Below are positions 54,730 to 64,000 of a DNA stretch of 64,000 bases, piece after piece. Origin of the DNA: Gliomastix tumulicola (Eukaryota; Ascomycota; Sordariomycetes; Hypocreales; Bionectriaceae). The DNA is taken from the NCBI GenBank assembly GCA_001599755.1, contig BCHX01000007.1, positions 3,224,001-3,288,000 on the forward strand. Direction: 5' to 3'. Every line of letters starts with the position of its first letter. Within the stretch, counting starts at the first letter, position 1. The translations under genes were made by a program, and so were the position numbers. Below the pieces are notes generated by a model. It had not been told where the DNA came from. It saw only the letters and a list, made by a program, of their open reading frames with translations, and did no database searches.

Positions 54730-55185
54730 GGTTGCGACGACGGCTGAGAAGCAGTGATGGCAATTGAGGTGTGTGTGTCTGCACGACATGCGTCTGCAGG
54801 GGATTGGCCTACTCTATAAGTATGGGTGCGCCCCTGGAAGTGAAGATCCGTGGTTACATCCATGGCAATCTCGGCATCTGATGCCCCAGATGGAAGGCAG
54901 GGCGGCAAGCCCCGAGTGGTGGGAATTCCTGGCGTTGTCTCCGGGTGCTGATCTTTATTCTGTTCCGTTCTCCGTTCTCCATTATCCATGCCCCGGAGGG
55001 ATTCGTGAAGCCCAGCAACGTGCAACAGCTAGCGTCGAGAATTAATTAACCGGCCAGTTCAGGCGGATCATGGCAATGGAGAACGGCCTCACGATTTCTG
55101 GGCATTGACGATCTACAGTCATCCAACGACAGGGCTTTCAGATCCAATAATGTTACTGTTCTATCCCTTGTCTTACTCCTAGGCT
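54730..55185. promoter_or_regulatory. Upstream region of the GH105 gene
   Basis: 456 bp between GH105 and the 3' end of GH43, both minus strand. A CTCTATAAGT element at 54812-54821 lies in the opposite orientation. No gene. Confidence 0.4.
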
Positions 55186-56940
55186 CTAATCTTCAGTAAT
55201 CTGGATCTCGGAGAAGTCGGCTGGGTCCAGGACTGGCTCATTCTTCCCAAAGCTGTACAGCCCATACATAGTACCACAGAAGGCGCCTCCAACAGGCGGG
55301 AAGATAGTCAGGATCTCCGAGGCGATGCTGATACCGGTCCCTACCCCGACTGCACTCAAAGCCAGCTTGTAGTTTGTAGGAGTGGCATGAATAGTGAATG
55401 TCATAGTGTTATCAGCAAGGGGGATTGTCGTATCGAGCAATCGGTACGAGACCTAGCATCATTGATGGTTAGCTTTTAATACCTGACTCCTACTCTTTAT
55501 GGGATCCAAACCGTAATCTCGCCGTTGCGTCCTGTCGGCTCGCGAAGGACAACCGTCGTTCTCTCCTCGCCCTCTTCACCCACCACTGTGAGGCCGATGG
55601 CAGCGTGAGAGTATTGATTCCACCATAGCGTGACGCCCGCCTCGTACCCAACTCTGGATGGCTTGAAGTTCAGCTTGGCGGAGAATGTCTCATGGTATGA
55701 GGACTGCTTGCGCAAGAGCATGGCTGGGCACTCTGGGCTGAGGAGATCGTAGCAGTTTCCGTAGAGCCGTAGATATCCGGGCCTTTCCTTCAAGGAGTAG
55801 GATGTCTTGATGGGAGTATCTGGGGACTGTCAGCCATTATCACCTGCAGTGACGCAATGGAAACGTACTTTTCTGGTACCAGCCCAGCTCGAGAGTAGGT
55901 AGGGACAAATCCACCGCCCACTTCACCCCTTTAACACTCTCTATCCGCTGCTGCACCTCTCCCCTGCCCTGTGTCTTCAAGGCGACATTCTTGCCATCGT
56001 TAAACACAGGCCAGTCATTCACCCAATCAACTTTGACAAGGAAGGTCTCACGGCCCATCTGGGGTTCTGCCCACTTCCCGCTGTCATCCTTCACCGGCCT
56101 CACGCCGAGCATGACAGCCCACCAGTCGCCTTTCTCATCCTCGAACACGTCGCAGTGGCCTGTCCGCTGCACTTCCTCATCAGGACCATTGTACCACAGC
56201 GCCTTGCCCTGACCTTCCCATGGCCCAAGAGGGCCCTCGATACTCCTGAAGACCCATTCCTGATGTCCGGCCTCTGTGCCGCCCTCGGCAACGAAGAGGT
56301 AGTAGAATGCGCCTTTCTTCATGATATGAGATCCTTCTGCCACGCCAAACTGAGAGCTTCGGATCAGCTTGGGAGGCGTAAGGGTTCGACCTGAGAGCAG
56401 GTCGATTTGTGAGATATGGATGGCAAAATCTTTGAGCTTCAGCCCAGGCGTGCGCTTCGCCATGCGCACCGTCGTCGAGAGGTACACCTTGCCGTCATCA
56501 TCCCAGAAGAGATCCTGGTCAAAGCCCGGATTATCAAAGTACACCGGCTCCGACCACGCAGCGTCATCCCAGATATTATCCGTCCACACGTAGAACCCCC
56601 TCGGGAAGATGCGCTCATCAGCCACAGGCCGGTATCGCTGGAAGACACCGTTGGTGAGGTACCACCGCTTCTCCTCAGGGCGATATCTCAACGTGCTTGC
56701 CCAGGAGCCGGCGCCGGGCTCGACCGTGCGCATGTCCATCTGGCTGCGGCGGTTGAGCGCATGGCCAATCAGACGCCAGTTGATGAGGTCTGTAGAGTGG
56801 TAGATGGCTGCGCCTGGGAAGAACTCGAAGGTCGAGGTGGAGAGGAAGTATTGCGCTGGGGCGGAGTCTGTGGCGGGAACAACACAGACGGTTGGGTCTG
56901 GGTTGAAGCCGCGGATGACGGGGTTTGTGAAGGAGGCCAT
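55186..56940 (-). CDS. GH43 beta-xylosidase/alpha-L-arabinofuranosidase, intracellular
   Basis: Three exons (56940-55869, 55819-55512, 55452-55186) give 548 residues. There is no signal peptide: the protein starts directly with the F-x-N-P-V-I-R-G-F-N-P-D-P-T blade, whose Asp15 is the general base. The pKa-tuning Asp141 lies in F-D-Q-D-L-F, and the general acid Glu202 in A-E-G-S-H-I-M-K-K, completing the GH43 triad. The C-terminal half (Y-L-R-L-Y-G, then W-W-N-Q-Y-S-H and G-x-x-Y-G-L-Y) is the beta-sandwich module common to fungal GH43 xylosidases. It probably works in the cytosol on imported xylo- or arabino-oligosaccharides. The last donor, GTTTGG, is weak but is the only one that keeps the sandwich continuous. 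Confidence 0.93.
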
Positions 56941-57229
56941 GGCTGCTGTGATGCCCGAGGAGTGATATGGGATATTGACAGCAAAGACGGATCGGAGGTG
57001 TGGTCGTTAGGGGAGGATGGATAAAAGCGTCTTCTTATATGATGACTGTCTTTGATGGGTCGTATGAGCTCGGTATTTAGGCCCGGATAGCAGCCTGATA
57101 ACAGCGCACAGTGGAGTTGGCTCCGGTACAATATTGCCCCGTCGAAGCTTGGGAGCAGTGCCCAGCTCGATCCGGGCGCTGGAGCTGGCTCTTTCGTCAT
57201 CCCAAGGCCTCATTTATGGTAATTAACTA

Positions 57230-58284
57230 TTAGGACTCGAGCCCGAACATGGTGACACTATTTTCCCACGCAGCATCAGCAACTTCCTCGACCGTGATAC
57301 CCTTTAGTCCGGCAACAATAAATGCCACTCGCTCCATAGCACATGATTCATTCCTCTCCTTGACCATGTACTCTGCATCCCATTTATCCCTCTTCTTTGA
57401 CGCAGGCAGCGGGGATGCATTAACACAATACCGCTTCACAAGTGCGTTGCCATCTCCTAGATATCCCCATGGCGCATCGGTCTCGATTTGGAGATGACTC
57501 AGCGGAATATCAGCGACCATTTGCAGACTCTCCACGTCTGCAAAACTGAAGCCATTGACGCTGATATGGAAGCCAAGCTCGACAAGGCGCTTCATCTGGT
57601 CGGACGATCCGACGAAGCTGTGGACTAGGCCACCTCGAGGGAGCTTAGATATGTAGGGTGTAATGATGTCAACAAAGTCATCAAAGGCAGCTCGGCAGTG
57701 CAGGAAGAGCGGCAAATCGAACTTTTCAGATACAAATGCGTCGAGCTGAGCTTTAAACGCATGTACTTGGGCTTCCTTCGGGGCGTGCTGGAGGCGATCA
57801 TAGTCGAGGCCCAACTCTCCAAAGGCAGACACCAGGCAAGGCTGTCCAGACTCCGCCTTCGAGAGACGGCGAACCTGGTCGATGAGGGCACGGAGGTATG
57901 CCTCACCACCTTGTTCAATCTCTGTGGCGTGGTACGGATGGACACCGACAGTGATAGAACATTGCCCAGGGCGGGAACGAGCGATATTGGCGTTACTTTC
58001 AACATCACCAAGGCTCATGCCCGTGAGAACAACCTTTTCGACTCCAGCAAACAGGGCTCGATCGAGTGTATTCTCAACGTCGGGGGCATGGTACTGCTTG
58101 CCCCGATACACTCCTGAGAACTCCTTTGCGGTAGCAGTCACCGCCACCTATATGAGGGAGCGTCCGTCAGAGATTGAGTCGAGATATCTGGTGTATCTGG
58201 CTGGGGCTTGTGTGTTACATCTGCAAACCGCAACTTCTTACCGGCTGCTGGTGGAGGCTTAGACGGGAAAGATGATAAATCCAT
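57230..58284 (-). CDS. TatD-family metal-dependent hydrolase
   Basis: Two exons (58284-58219 and 58147-57230; 71-nt intron) give 327 residues. Exon 1 supplies K-L-R-F-A-D, and the joined start of exon 2 the V-A-V-T-A-T element where other TatD proteins have D-I-x-x-N-L-T-D, followed by S-G-V-Y-R-G-K-Q. The metal-binding set is visible as V-G-V-H-P-Y-H, G-E-L-G-L-D-Y, F-L-H-C-R-A-A, L-V-H-S-F and I-E-T-D-A-P-W. The E-T-D-A-P-W motif and the fungal insert before N-E-S-C identify the eukaryotic TatD group (yeast YBL055C), a 3'-5' DNase. Likely roles are DNA turnover or apoptosis-like degradation. Without exon 1 the protein would lack its start. Confidence 0.9.
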
Positions 58285-59946
58285 GTCGACAGAGCGAGCC
58301 TGAGGTGTGAAGCGAACTGTGTATGGACGTGCGTTCGGGTACCGAACGAAGCTGGCAGCGTTATGAGAGGGTACAAAGGTTCAGCTGGTCGATATCTCGT
58401 TTAGGGGAAGCATCATGGGCAAGAAAAGCCTCAATTATTGCAGGCAGGCGGGTCTACGCTAACATCACGTGATGTTCGTTCTTGTCGTTTCCGGCTGCTT
58501 GGGTCTACTCTGATAAGGACTGTTCGTAGGACCAAAGGTAGCATGAAGAGAAGAGGATTTGGAAGGAAAGGGAAGCTTTGATCGGTAAGATCGGGCAGTC
58601 GACCCATTTCTGACTGTCGCAATCGATGGAACAGCTTTCCCTCTCATCAATGCTGGAAGAGATCACACGCCGTCAAAAAAATCAGACGTTGAGGTCAATG
58701 TTGAATCTGCGTCTGATGTAAGAGCTTGGCTCTGAGTATATCTCCTCTCATTAAGCTATTAAGGTTACGAAACAACCTCTAATATATGGTTGGAGATTTC
58801 CTTCACGATTTCCAAGTGGAGGGAAATGAATCATTCCTTAAGATAGCTACTATCGAATGATCGTAGCTGACGTTCTAAATGTGTAATATCAATCCCCCCT
58901 GTCACCGACTAGCACGATTCCCATGGTTACTTCTATATGATTACATGATTACCAAAGACAGCTCAAGATAGGCAAGATCAAGCAACGTAGCTAAGAAGAT
59001 TCTGAAGAGACCATAGATCCTAGCCACCACTATTTCGATCAGTATCAAGAACGTGGTCTGTCGCTGAAAACTTCCTATTCTGTGCTGCCTGATTTTCACT
59101 CAGCAAGTTCACGGGACTAAGATCAATATGGCAATCGCCGCCGTGAAAAGGACTGAGGTGATTTCGCGATCCACAGCCTGGATGGTCATGATGCCTACTA
59201 CACGAAATACTTGAAGGAGAAATGAGGGGCCTTGCGCGCCGGAATCGCCCGAGATCAGACGAACGGGCCTCAGATCTCGAAAACCGTGAAGGCCATTGCG
59301 AGACGAGCCACTCTTGTCTGTCTAGGCGTGATCCGCTTGGCAAAAGTTGTCAGGATTAGTCAATGGACTAGCGTTTAGGTGCATATGGCTCCTGGCACGC
59401 GCCCGGTTGTCCTTACCGTGACTAGAAGTCGAGCCAAGACGGGCTGTGAACTCATGAATGGGCCCAGCCCGCAGGACCTTTGATCTTTTCCGCCATCATC
59501 CTTCGCTGATCGGTCCTTTCCCCCAGCAAGTCGGAATGCACCGGAAGGAAATGTCCCTGACTATCCCTTCGGCGGTAGATCCGGAAAGCACCGCAGCGGG
59601 CATATTGCGAGCTCGTGGCGGTGGATCTCCCGAAGGATCGTGTCTAAAGTCTGACTGCGCCGGGCGCGTGCACTAGGCTACGGATCTCAGAAGTAGCATC
59701 CCCCACCGGGTCCGATATCTGGACTTCAGTGCGTTCATTGTTTCATTCAGAAATGACAAATGGAGCAATGATGCTGTCGGCGACGGTGTAAAGTTGTATC
59801 ACCGAGGAGAACGTACATAAGACCCTTCATGCACCTGATATAAGCTTAAAAGACGTCTGTTCCTGGCTCATCGCTCGCTCCCGGCCTCCAGTCTACACAC
59901 TCCAACATCTTCGCTCTCCATCTCCTCGATCTTTCACTCAGGCACC
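58285..59946. other. 1.7-kb spacer upstream of the lipocalin-like gene
   Basis: Contains the TatD promoter on the left and the lipocalin-like promoter on the right. Short ORFs of 60-107 codons have no protein character. AT-rich between 58660 and 59060. Confidence 0.5.
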
Positions 59947-60487
59947 ATGGTCAACTACACTGAGATTTATGCCGCTATTGCGGGCACATACACCCTCCTC
60001 AACACCTCCAGGTAGGGTCACACGCAGGCTCATGACTGTGGGATGGTCGACTGACACAGCTTTTAGTGCCTACAACGGCGTGCCCATCCCCGACGAGGCC
60101 TACGGAAAGGCTCCCGTCGGCATCCTGTCGTACAGCAAGTCCGGATACATGTCCGCCACCATCTCTGCCACCGAGCCCTGGCTCCGACCCCAGGAGCTCA
60201 CGTTCCCCTTCACCGCGAACCAATCCGACGCCGACTGGGCGCTCGTTGGCAAGCACAGCATTGGCTACGCCGGTCCTCTCACCATCAGCGATGCTATTCC
60301 CGCTACTCCCACGTCTGGTCAGCTCTTCCACGGTCCTCTCGTTGCCGCCAATGTTCCCCGATGGGTCGGCACGAAGCAGCTTCGCAACTACACTGTCATT
60401 CACCAGGATGGAGAGACCTATCTACAGATCTCGTCTCAGCGTGATGGCGGCTACACCGGTCAACTCTTCTGGCAGAAGCTTGATTAA
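59947..60487 (+). CDS. Lipocalin-like small protein
   Basis: Two exons (59947-60011 and 60067-60487; 55-nt intron) give 161 residues. Exon 1 carries the characteristic opening I-A-G-T-Y-T-L-L-N-T-S, equivalent to the G-x-W-x-L lipocalin start. Exon 2 continues with G-I-L-S-Y-S-K-S-G-Y-M-S-A, a Y-A-G-P-L segment and the terminal L-x-W-Q-K. This matches the fungal lipocalin-like domain family (Lipocalin_5), often found beside polyketide or isochorismatase genes. There is no signal peptide. It is likely a small hydrophobic-ligand binder or isomerase-like protein, but the ligand is unknown. It faces no obvious biosynthetic cluster here. Confidence 0.88.
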
Positions 60488-61422
60488 GGAGAGATATTGT
60501 GGCGACCGAGGTGGATGGAATCACTGTTCAGGCTTCGGATCACTTCATCGATGGAACTGCTTGAGGTCGCAGGCTCGAAAGCTTGTGGAAGTGCATGCTC
60601 GTTGGATTTTGATTTTGTGTTGAATTTATGCTCGTTTAGCATTCGATATATTAATATGGAATATGCACTCATTTATTAAACACATGTTGAATGGCAGATG
60701 GCATGATTATGGCTGACGCCTTCTCGAAATCGATGTTGAGAAATATCCTTCACGGAGTACACATACAACTAGACTTGCTACTTGCTATTGCCATTGATTT
60801 GCTAGATTCGTTTGACCCTTTCTCCGTACAATGGGTGTTCAAGGCACCATAGCTTGTCTACATTCAAGATAAAGATCGGGATATGTCGGAGCCTCTTAGC
60901 TTGAGCTGGAAGCGGGATCTACCGCAGTAGCAGCCAGATGATGCCGGGATCCCACATCCCTCACTCCACCCTTCAATCGCATCACTGGACACGTAGCTGC
61001 AGTAAATGCTTCAGACTCTTTACATTGATGCCTCTCATCCAGCACGTGGCCTTGTCCTAGGTCCACCTCCCCTGCCAAGCACGGGTCAACAGCCGATGGA
61101 ATCTTTGTCGAAGGCATCGGAGCCCGCACTACCGCGAGCTAAGCACAAATGAGGCTTATCGTCCCGTCATCTCTCGCCCAAGAAGTGACATCCCGTGTGG
61201 ATCGCTGATGAGCATAGGTAGACTGTGAGCCTCAAGTGCGGGCCCTTTGCTATCAGGGAGCGCGGTAGATATCGGACGAACCACGAAAATCCGAAGAGTG
61301 GACGATGCAGGAAGAGGAAGGAGCATGGAATGACGACAGTGAGAAATCTGTCTCGATTTTGTTACGGCATGCAGCCAGACTCTGATCGTCAAGCATCATC
61401 CCCGATATCTTTCAAGCTGTAG
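60488..61422. other. Convergent spacer, 60488-61422
   Basis: Lies between the 3' ends of the lipocalin-like gene and the second Zn2Cys6 gene. No gene is supported. Confidence 0.5.
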
Positions 61423-63279
61423 TTATGTCGCTTCTGCAGCCACAATGGCCTCCTTTGCTTCCAAAATGGTTTCATAAACACCTTTTTTGAATATTAGACG
61501 CGGTTTCATATAGCATATCACCCAAAAGACTCACCAGCGAGTGGCCATGGCCCTTTGATGTGGTTTAGCAACCAGCTCAAGGTCCTTATACTGTCTTTGT
61601 TTTCTGTCGAAGGATTGCCTTGCCCAATAGTCATGAGTGTTGATATTGCCTGGTAAACGACATGGGCGAGAAAGAACGTGCATTCGCCTCCTAGATCGTC
61701 ATACCCCTGCTGAAGAGATATCGAAATGCGGCAAAGCGTGTCGAAGGCACTGCGAGTCTCGACAAACGTATGTAGCTCTGCCTCTTGCGTGGATCTCACG
61801 TTGCACCTGTCCCAATGGTGATGTTGAAGGAGGAAGATTCCACTGTTGGGTCGTTACTTGGTGCCGTGCCGGTCGGGGGGAGCGATGACCACATTGCTTA
61901 CCTGTAGGAGACGACGCTTTGAGAGCAAAACGCCAGCTTGCGTATTGTGATTTCCACCTCACTAGCACGAACCAATGCTTCCAGAGTGCGACATAGCTGT
62001 TCCGTTTCTTGTGGCACACCAGTCTCGTTCGGACTTTGGGGAAGGACTTGAGGAGACCTCAAGATAGCGAGAGCCTGGCTGACGAGGTATGCGGCCTGGC
62101 AGAGTCTTGCAAACTGGCCAACCTTCAACGTGAATGCCTGGGACATGGGAACCGCATCGTTCGGACTGGTGGTCTAGGAGTATGCGATGTCAGACGATAC
62201 ATAGCCAGCCAGCGCCCAGGCATTGAACAAAAATGGGGGATCTCTCACCGCGTCATAGAACTGATTATCATCCACCGGGAGGAAGTCTTCAAAGGCAGGG
62301 TCTTCCGTCGCCAAGCTCCGAGATGGGTTTGAAAAATTCAAGAATCTAGAGAGCCTCAGCTTTCGTACATAGAAGCCAGCGACGCAAGGGAGTCTCGAAA
62401 AAAAAGGGGGACGTACCTATCCAGGATCAAAATCGCCCACCAAACTCTGCGTGTTTCCTCCAATTCAATCCATGATGCTGCGTGATAGCCGCCGCCCATC
62501 CTGTCTTTATTGATCTTACCAAGGCCCATGGCGATCCCATAACGAGCACAGGCTCCGACGGTCAAATAGGCTGCTGGGTAAATGGCGTTGCCGATCTCGA
62601 AGAGCGCGATGCACACGGCAGCCTGCAGCACTTGGACGCTCAAACCCTCTGTGCTTTCCACTTCGGAGTAGAACCTCTTGGCCAATCTATACAGCATCGT
62701 CTTGTCCACGCCCGCTTCGTCGAGTGCTGAAAAGCCACACAGCTTCATGCATAGCGTTAGTAAGGCGGTCGGGCGCCGAGAAGGGGCCAGCGGGTTCATT
62801 GCTGCAGCTAGATGGCGTTTTCGGTTGACAATCGGCATCCATGATCTGGTCAGCTGGAAGAACCGGGCAGTCGTATCGCGTATCTGCTGACTGTCGCCTA
62901 ATTGTAGTGTATCGTCATCCAGTATATCCAAGTCAAGCCGAGGAACCTCCAGGCAAGCCTGGCGGAAGAGGTTGGGGGCAAGGAATCGAATGGCAGAGTT
63001 CGTAGCGAATGATGAGGAGATCTGAAGCGCTGGTCCAGCCTGTGAGCCAGTAGCGCTGTCAGCTGAAGCAGGCCCGACGGTAATAGACCCAGTTCCACGG
63101 CTGCTGCTATCGGAGGGAGAGGGAGAACGCTGGCCACGGCGCTGGGGGTAGCTGCACCTCAAGCCCCTCCGGCTGCACAGCTGGCATCCTGGCAGGGTCT
63201 TGTCGCAGCGGCGCTTGCTGCGACGACAGGAGAAGCAGGACGCGCGTGCGAGTCGATCCGGTGTGCCAGGTGTGGTCAT
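61423..63279 (-). CDS. Zn2Cys6 transcription factor, second
   Basis: Five exons (63279-62417, 62345-62249, 62173-61902, 61806-61535, 61481-61423) keep frame for 520 residues. The zinc cluster is C15-x2-C18-x6-C25-x6-C32-x2-C35-x6-C42 with R-R-S-K-R-R between the first pairs. A Ser/Pro linker follows, then a helical region from about residue 100 with R-S-W-M-P-I-V-N-R, Y-G-I-A-M-G-L and W-I-E-L-E-E-T-R-R-V-W-W, the signature of the fungal-specific regulatory domain. The 59-nt last exon adds an alanine-rich helix ending A-E-A-T. The start is the first ATG after a non-ATG open stretch. A nuclear regulator; target pathway unknown. The neighbouring lipocalin-like gene is a possible target only by position. 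Confidence 0.88.
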
Positions 63280-63650
63280 GATAAGCAGAATGCTAGCTGA
63301 TGATGCGACGGACAAGCCGGAGTGTCTGCGGCACTTGCGGGAGTTGGGTCGGTATTAGCGGGTGCTCTTGGTGTAAAGGCCGCACACCATGATTACTAAT
63401 GCCTGGAATGTTCGTCTGGCCAGTGTAGCCAAAGCTTACAGCGTATGCCGTAATCTTCTCTGCTTACTTTGACGAGAAAATACGGCTAGCGCCCAGGAAG
63501 CATCCCAAGTGTTAGTGGTAGGCTTGCCCTGCTATCTAATCTCTACTTCGATAGAGCTATTTGTACGGTATAAGAAGAGTTAGAGGATGCTTTCTCATCT
63601 ATGCAAGCTTTCTTTAGTCCTCGGGCAGACGGGCGGATGGCGACGAATGC
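63280..63650. other. Spacer, 63280-63650
   Basis: About 370 bp upstream of the second Zn2Cys6 gene; nothing is recognised. Confidence 0.5.
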
Positions 63651-64000
63651 CTATCTCGGTACATGTTGCTCCAAGAGCCGCGATATTTCTGGATCCATCT
63701 CACCGTCAAGCATCCTCTGCATGACAATTCTCAGAGGATCAACTATTTCTGAGCTGACCTTTCCCGTTGCGAAAACCTTCTCTATCATCTTGAGGTATGC
63801 GCGCTTGACGCTTCGTTCGCTCGCACGACTAAGGGCTTCGAAGTCGTCATCTGAGTGAGTCGCGAGAGCTGTGAGGTAGGAGTCGAGATAGGCGTTTACA
63901 AGGCCGCAAAACAACTCCGTCGCCGCGTCTCTGTCCGCTAATGTGGAAAGAATGTGACTCAGAGGTTCTATAGGGTCTCCCGCGGCGCTCCACATTGCTT
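63651..64000 (-). CDS. Partial hypothetical ORF, runs off the right edge
   Basis: A 114-codon open frame from an ATG at 63995 with no upstream stop before the window end, so it may be a 3' exon. The product is helical and acidic, with alternating Asp/Glu-Ala and Arg-Leu stretches and no recognised motif. It could also be a chance ORF. Confidence 0.35.
   Translation of the reverse strand, partial: AMWSAAGDPIEPLSHILSTLADRDAATELFCGLVNAYLDSYLTALATHSDDDFEALSRASERSVKRAYLKMIEKVFATGKVSSEIVDPLRIVMQRMLDGEMDPEISRLLEQHVPR

Noticed and set aside
53593..54747. 384-codon plus-strand ORF opposite GH105
   Set aside because: Complement of the GH105 coding strand; no recognisable motif.
37881..64000. Secondary-metabolite cluster
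   Set aside because: An OMT, a monooxygenase, a lipocalin-like gene and two regulators are present, but no PKS, NRPS, terpene synthase or DMAT synthase is found in the window, and the monooxygenase is broken.

Overview
The window comes from the nuclear genome of a filamentous ascomycete, most likely a Sordariomycete with a plant-associated lifestyle. The signs are GC-rich coding regions, short introns (about 50-120 nt) with GT...AG ends and CTRAC-like branch points, two Zn2Cys6 transcription factors, a P5A ATPase, a nuclear-encoded mitochondrial malate dehydrogenase, and several plant cell-wall hydrolases. I saw no bacterial, organellar, rRNA, tRNA or CRISPR features. Exon boundaries were assigned by hand from splice consensus, reading phase and protein continuity; every multi-exon model stays in frame except the broken monooxygenase.

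Layout. 0-6.9 kb: a cysteine-rich secreted protein, small hypothetical proteins and an NmrA-like NAD(P)-binding protein. 7.6-19.3 kb: a conserved block with a disordered Whi5-like protein, an ASC-1/Rqt4-type C2HC5 zinc-finger protein, mitochondrial malate dehydrogenase and the ER P5A ATPase Spf1. 22-37 kb: an accessory stretch with a GH45 endoglucanase, a GH26-like secreted hydrolase, two F-box-like/ankyrin paralogues, an orphan ankyrin array and a cutinase. 37.6-43.4 kb: an O-methyltransferase next to a Zn2Cys6 regulator, an APH-like kinase and a Rei1-like zinc-finger protein. 44.4-58.3 kb: a GH28 exo-polygalacturonase, a broken FAD monooxygenase, a complete NACHT-ankyrin (NLR-like) gene, GH105, GH43 and a TatD hydrolase. 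59.9-64 kb: a lipocalin-like protein, a second Zn2Cys6 regulator and a partial ORF at the right edge.

The most interesting structure is at 46.3-52.6 kb. A phenol-hydroxylase-type FAD monooxygenase runs to 47862 and stops two codons later. Its missing C-terminal thioredoxin-like domain resumes in the same codon phase at 52191. The intervening 4,333 bp is bounded by a direct ATTAC repeat and carries one entire three-exon NLR gene (PigL_N-like helical domain, NACHT, ankyrin repeats). This looks like a discrete insertion of an immune-receptor-like gene into a metabolic gene. The right-hand junction happens to fit the TTAC(N7)A target reported for Starship elements, although no captain recombinase is present. 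The same monooxygenase also carries a frameshifting 65-bp tandem duplication, so it is a double pseudogene. The NLR itself has an in-frame 129-bp internal duplication at the end of its NACHT module.

Functionally, the cell-wall genes cover cutin (cutinase), cellulose (GH45), pectin (GH28, GH105) and arabinoxylan oligomers (cytosolic GH43). The ankyrin/NLR genes look like a fast-evolving recognition repertoire placed among them.
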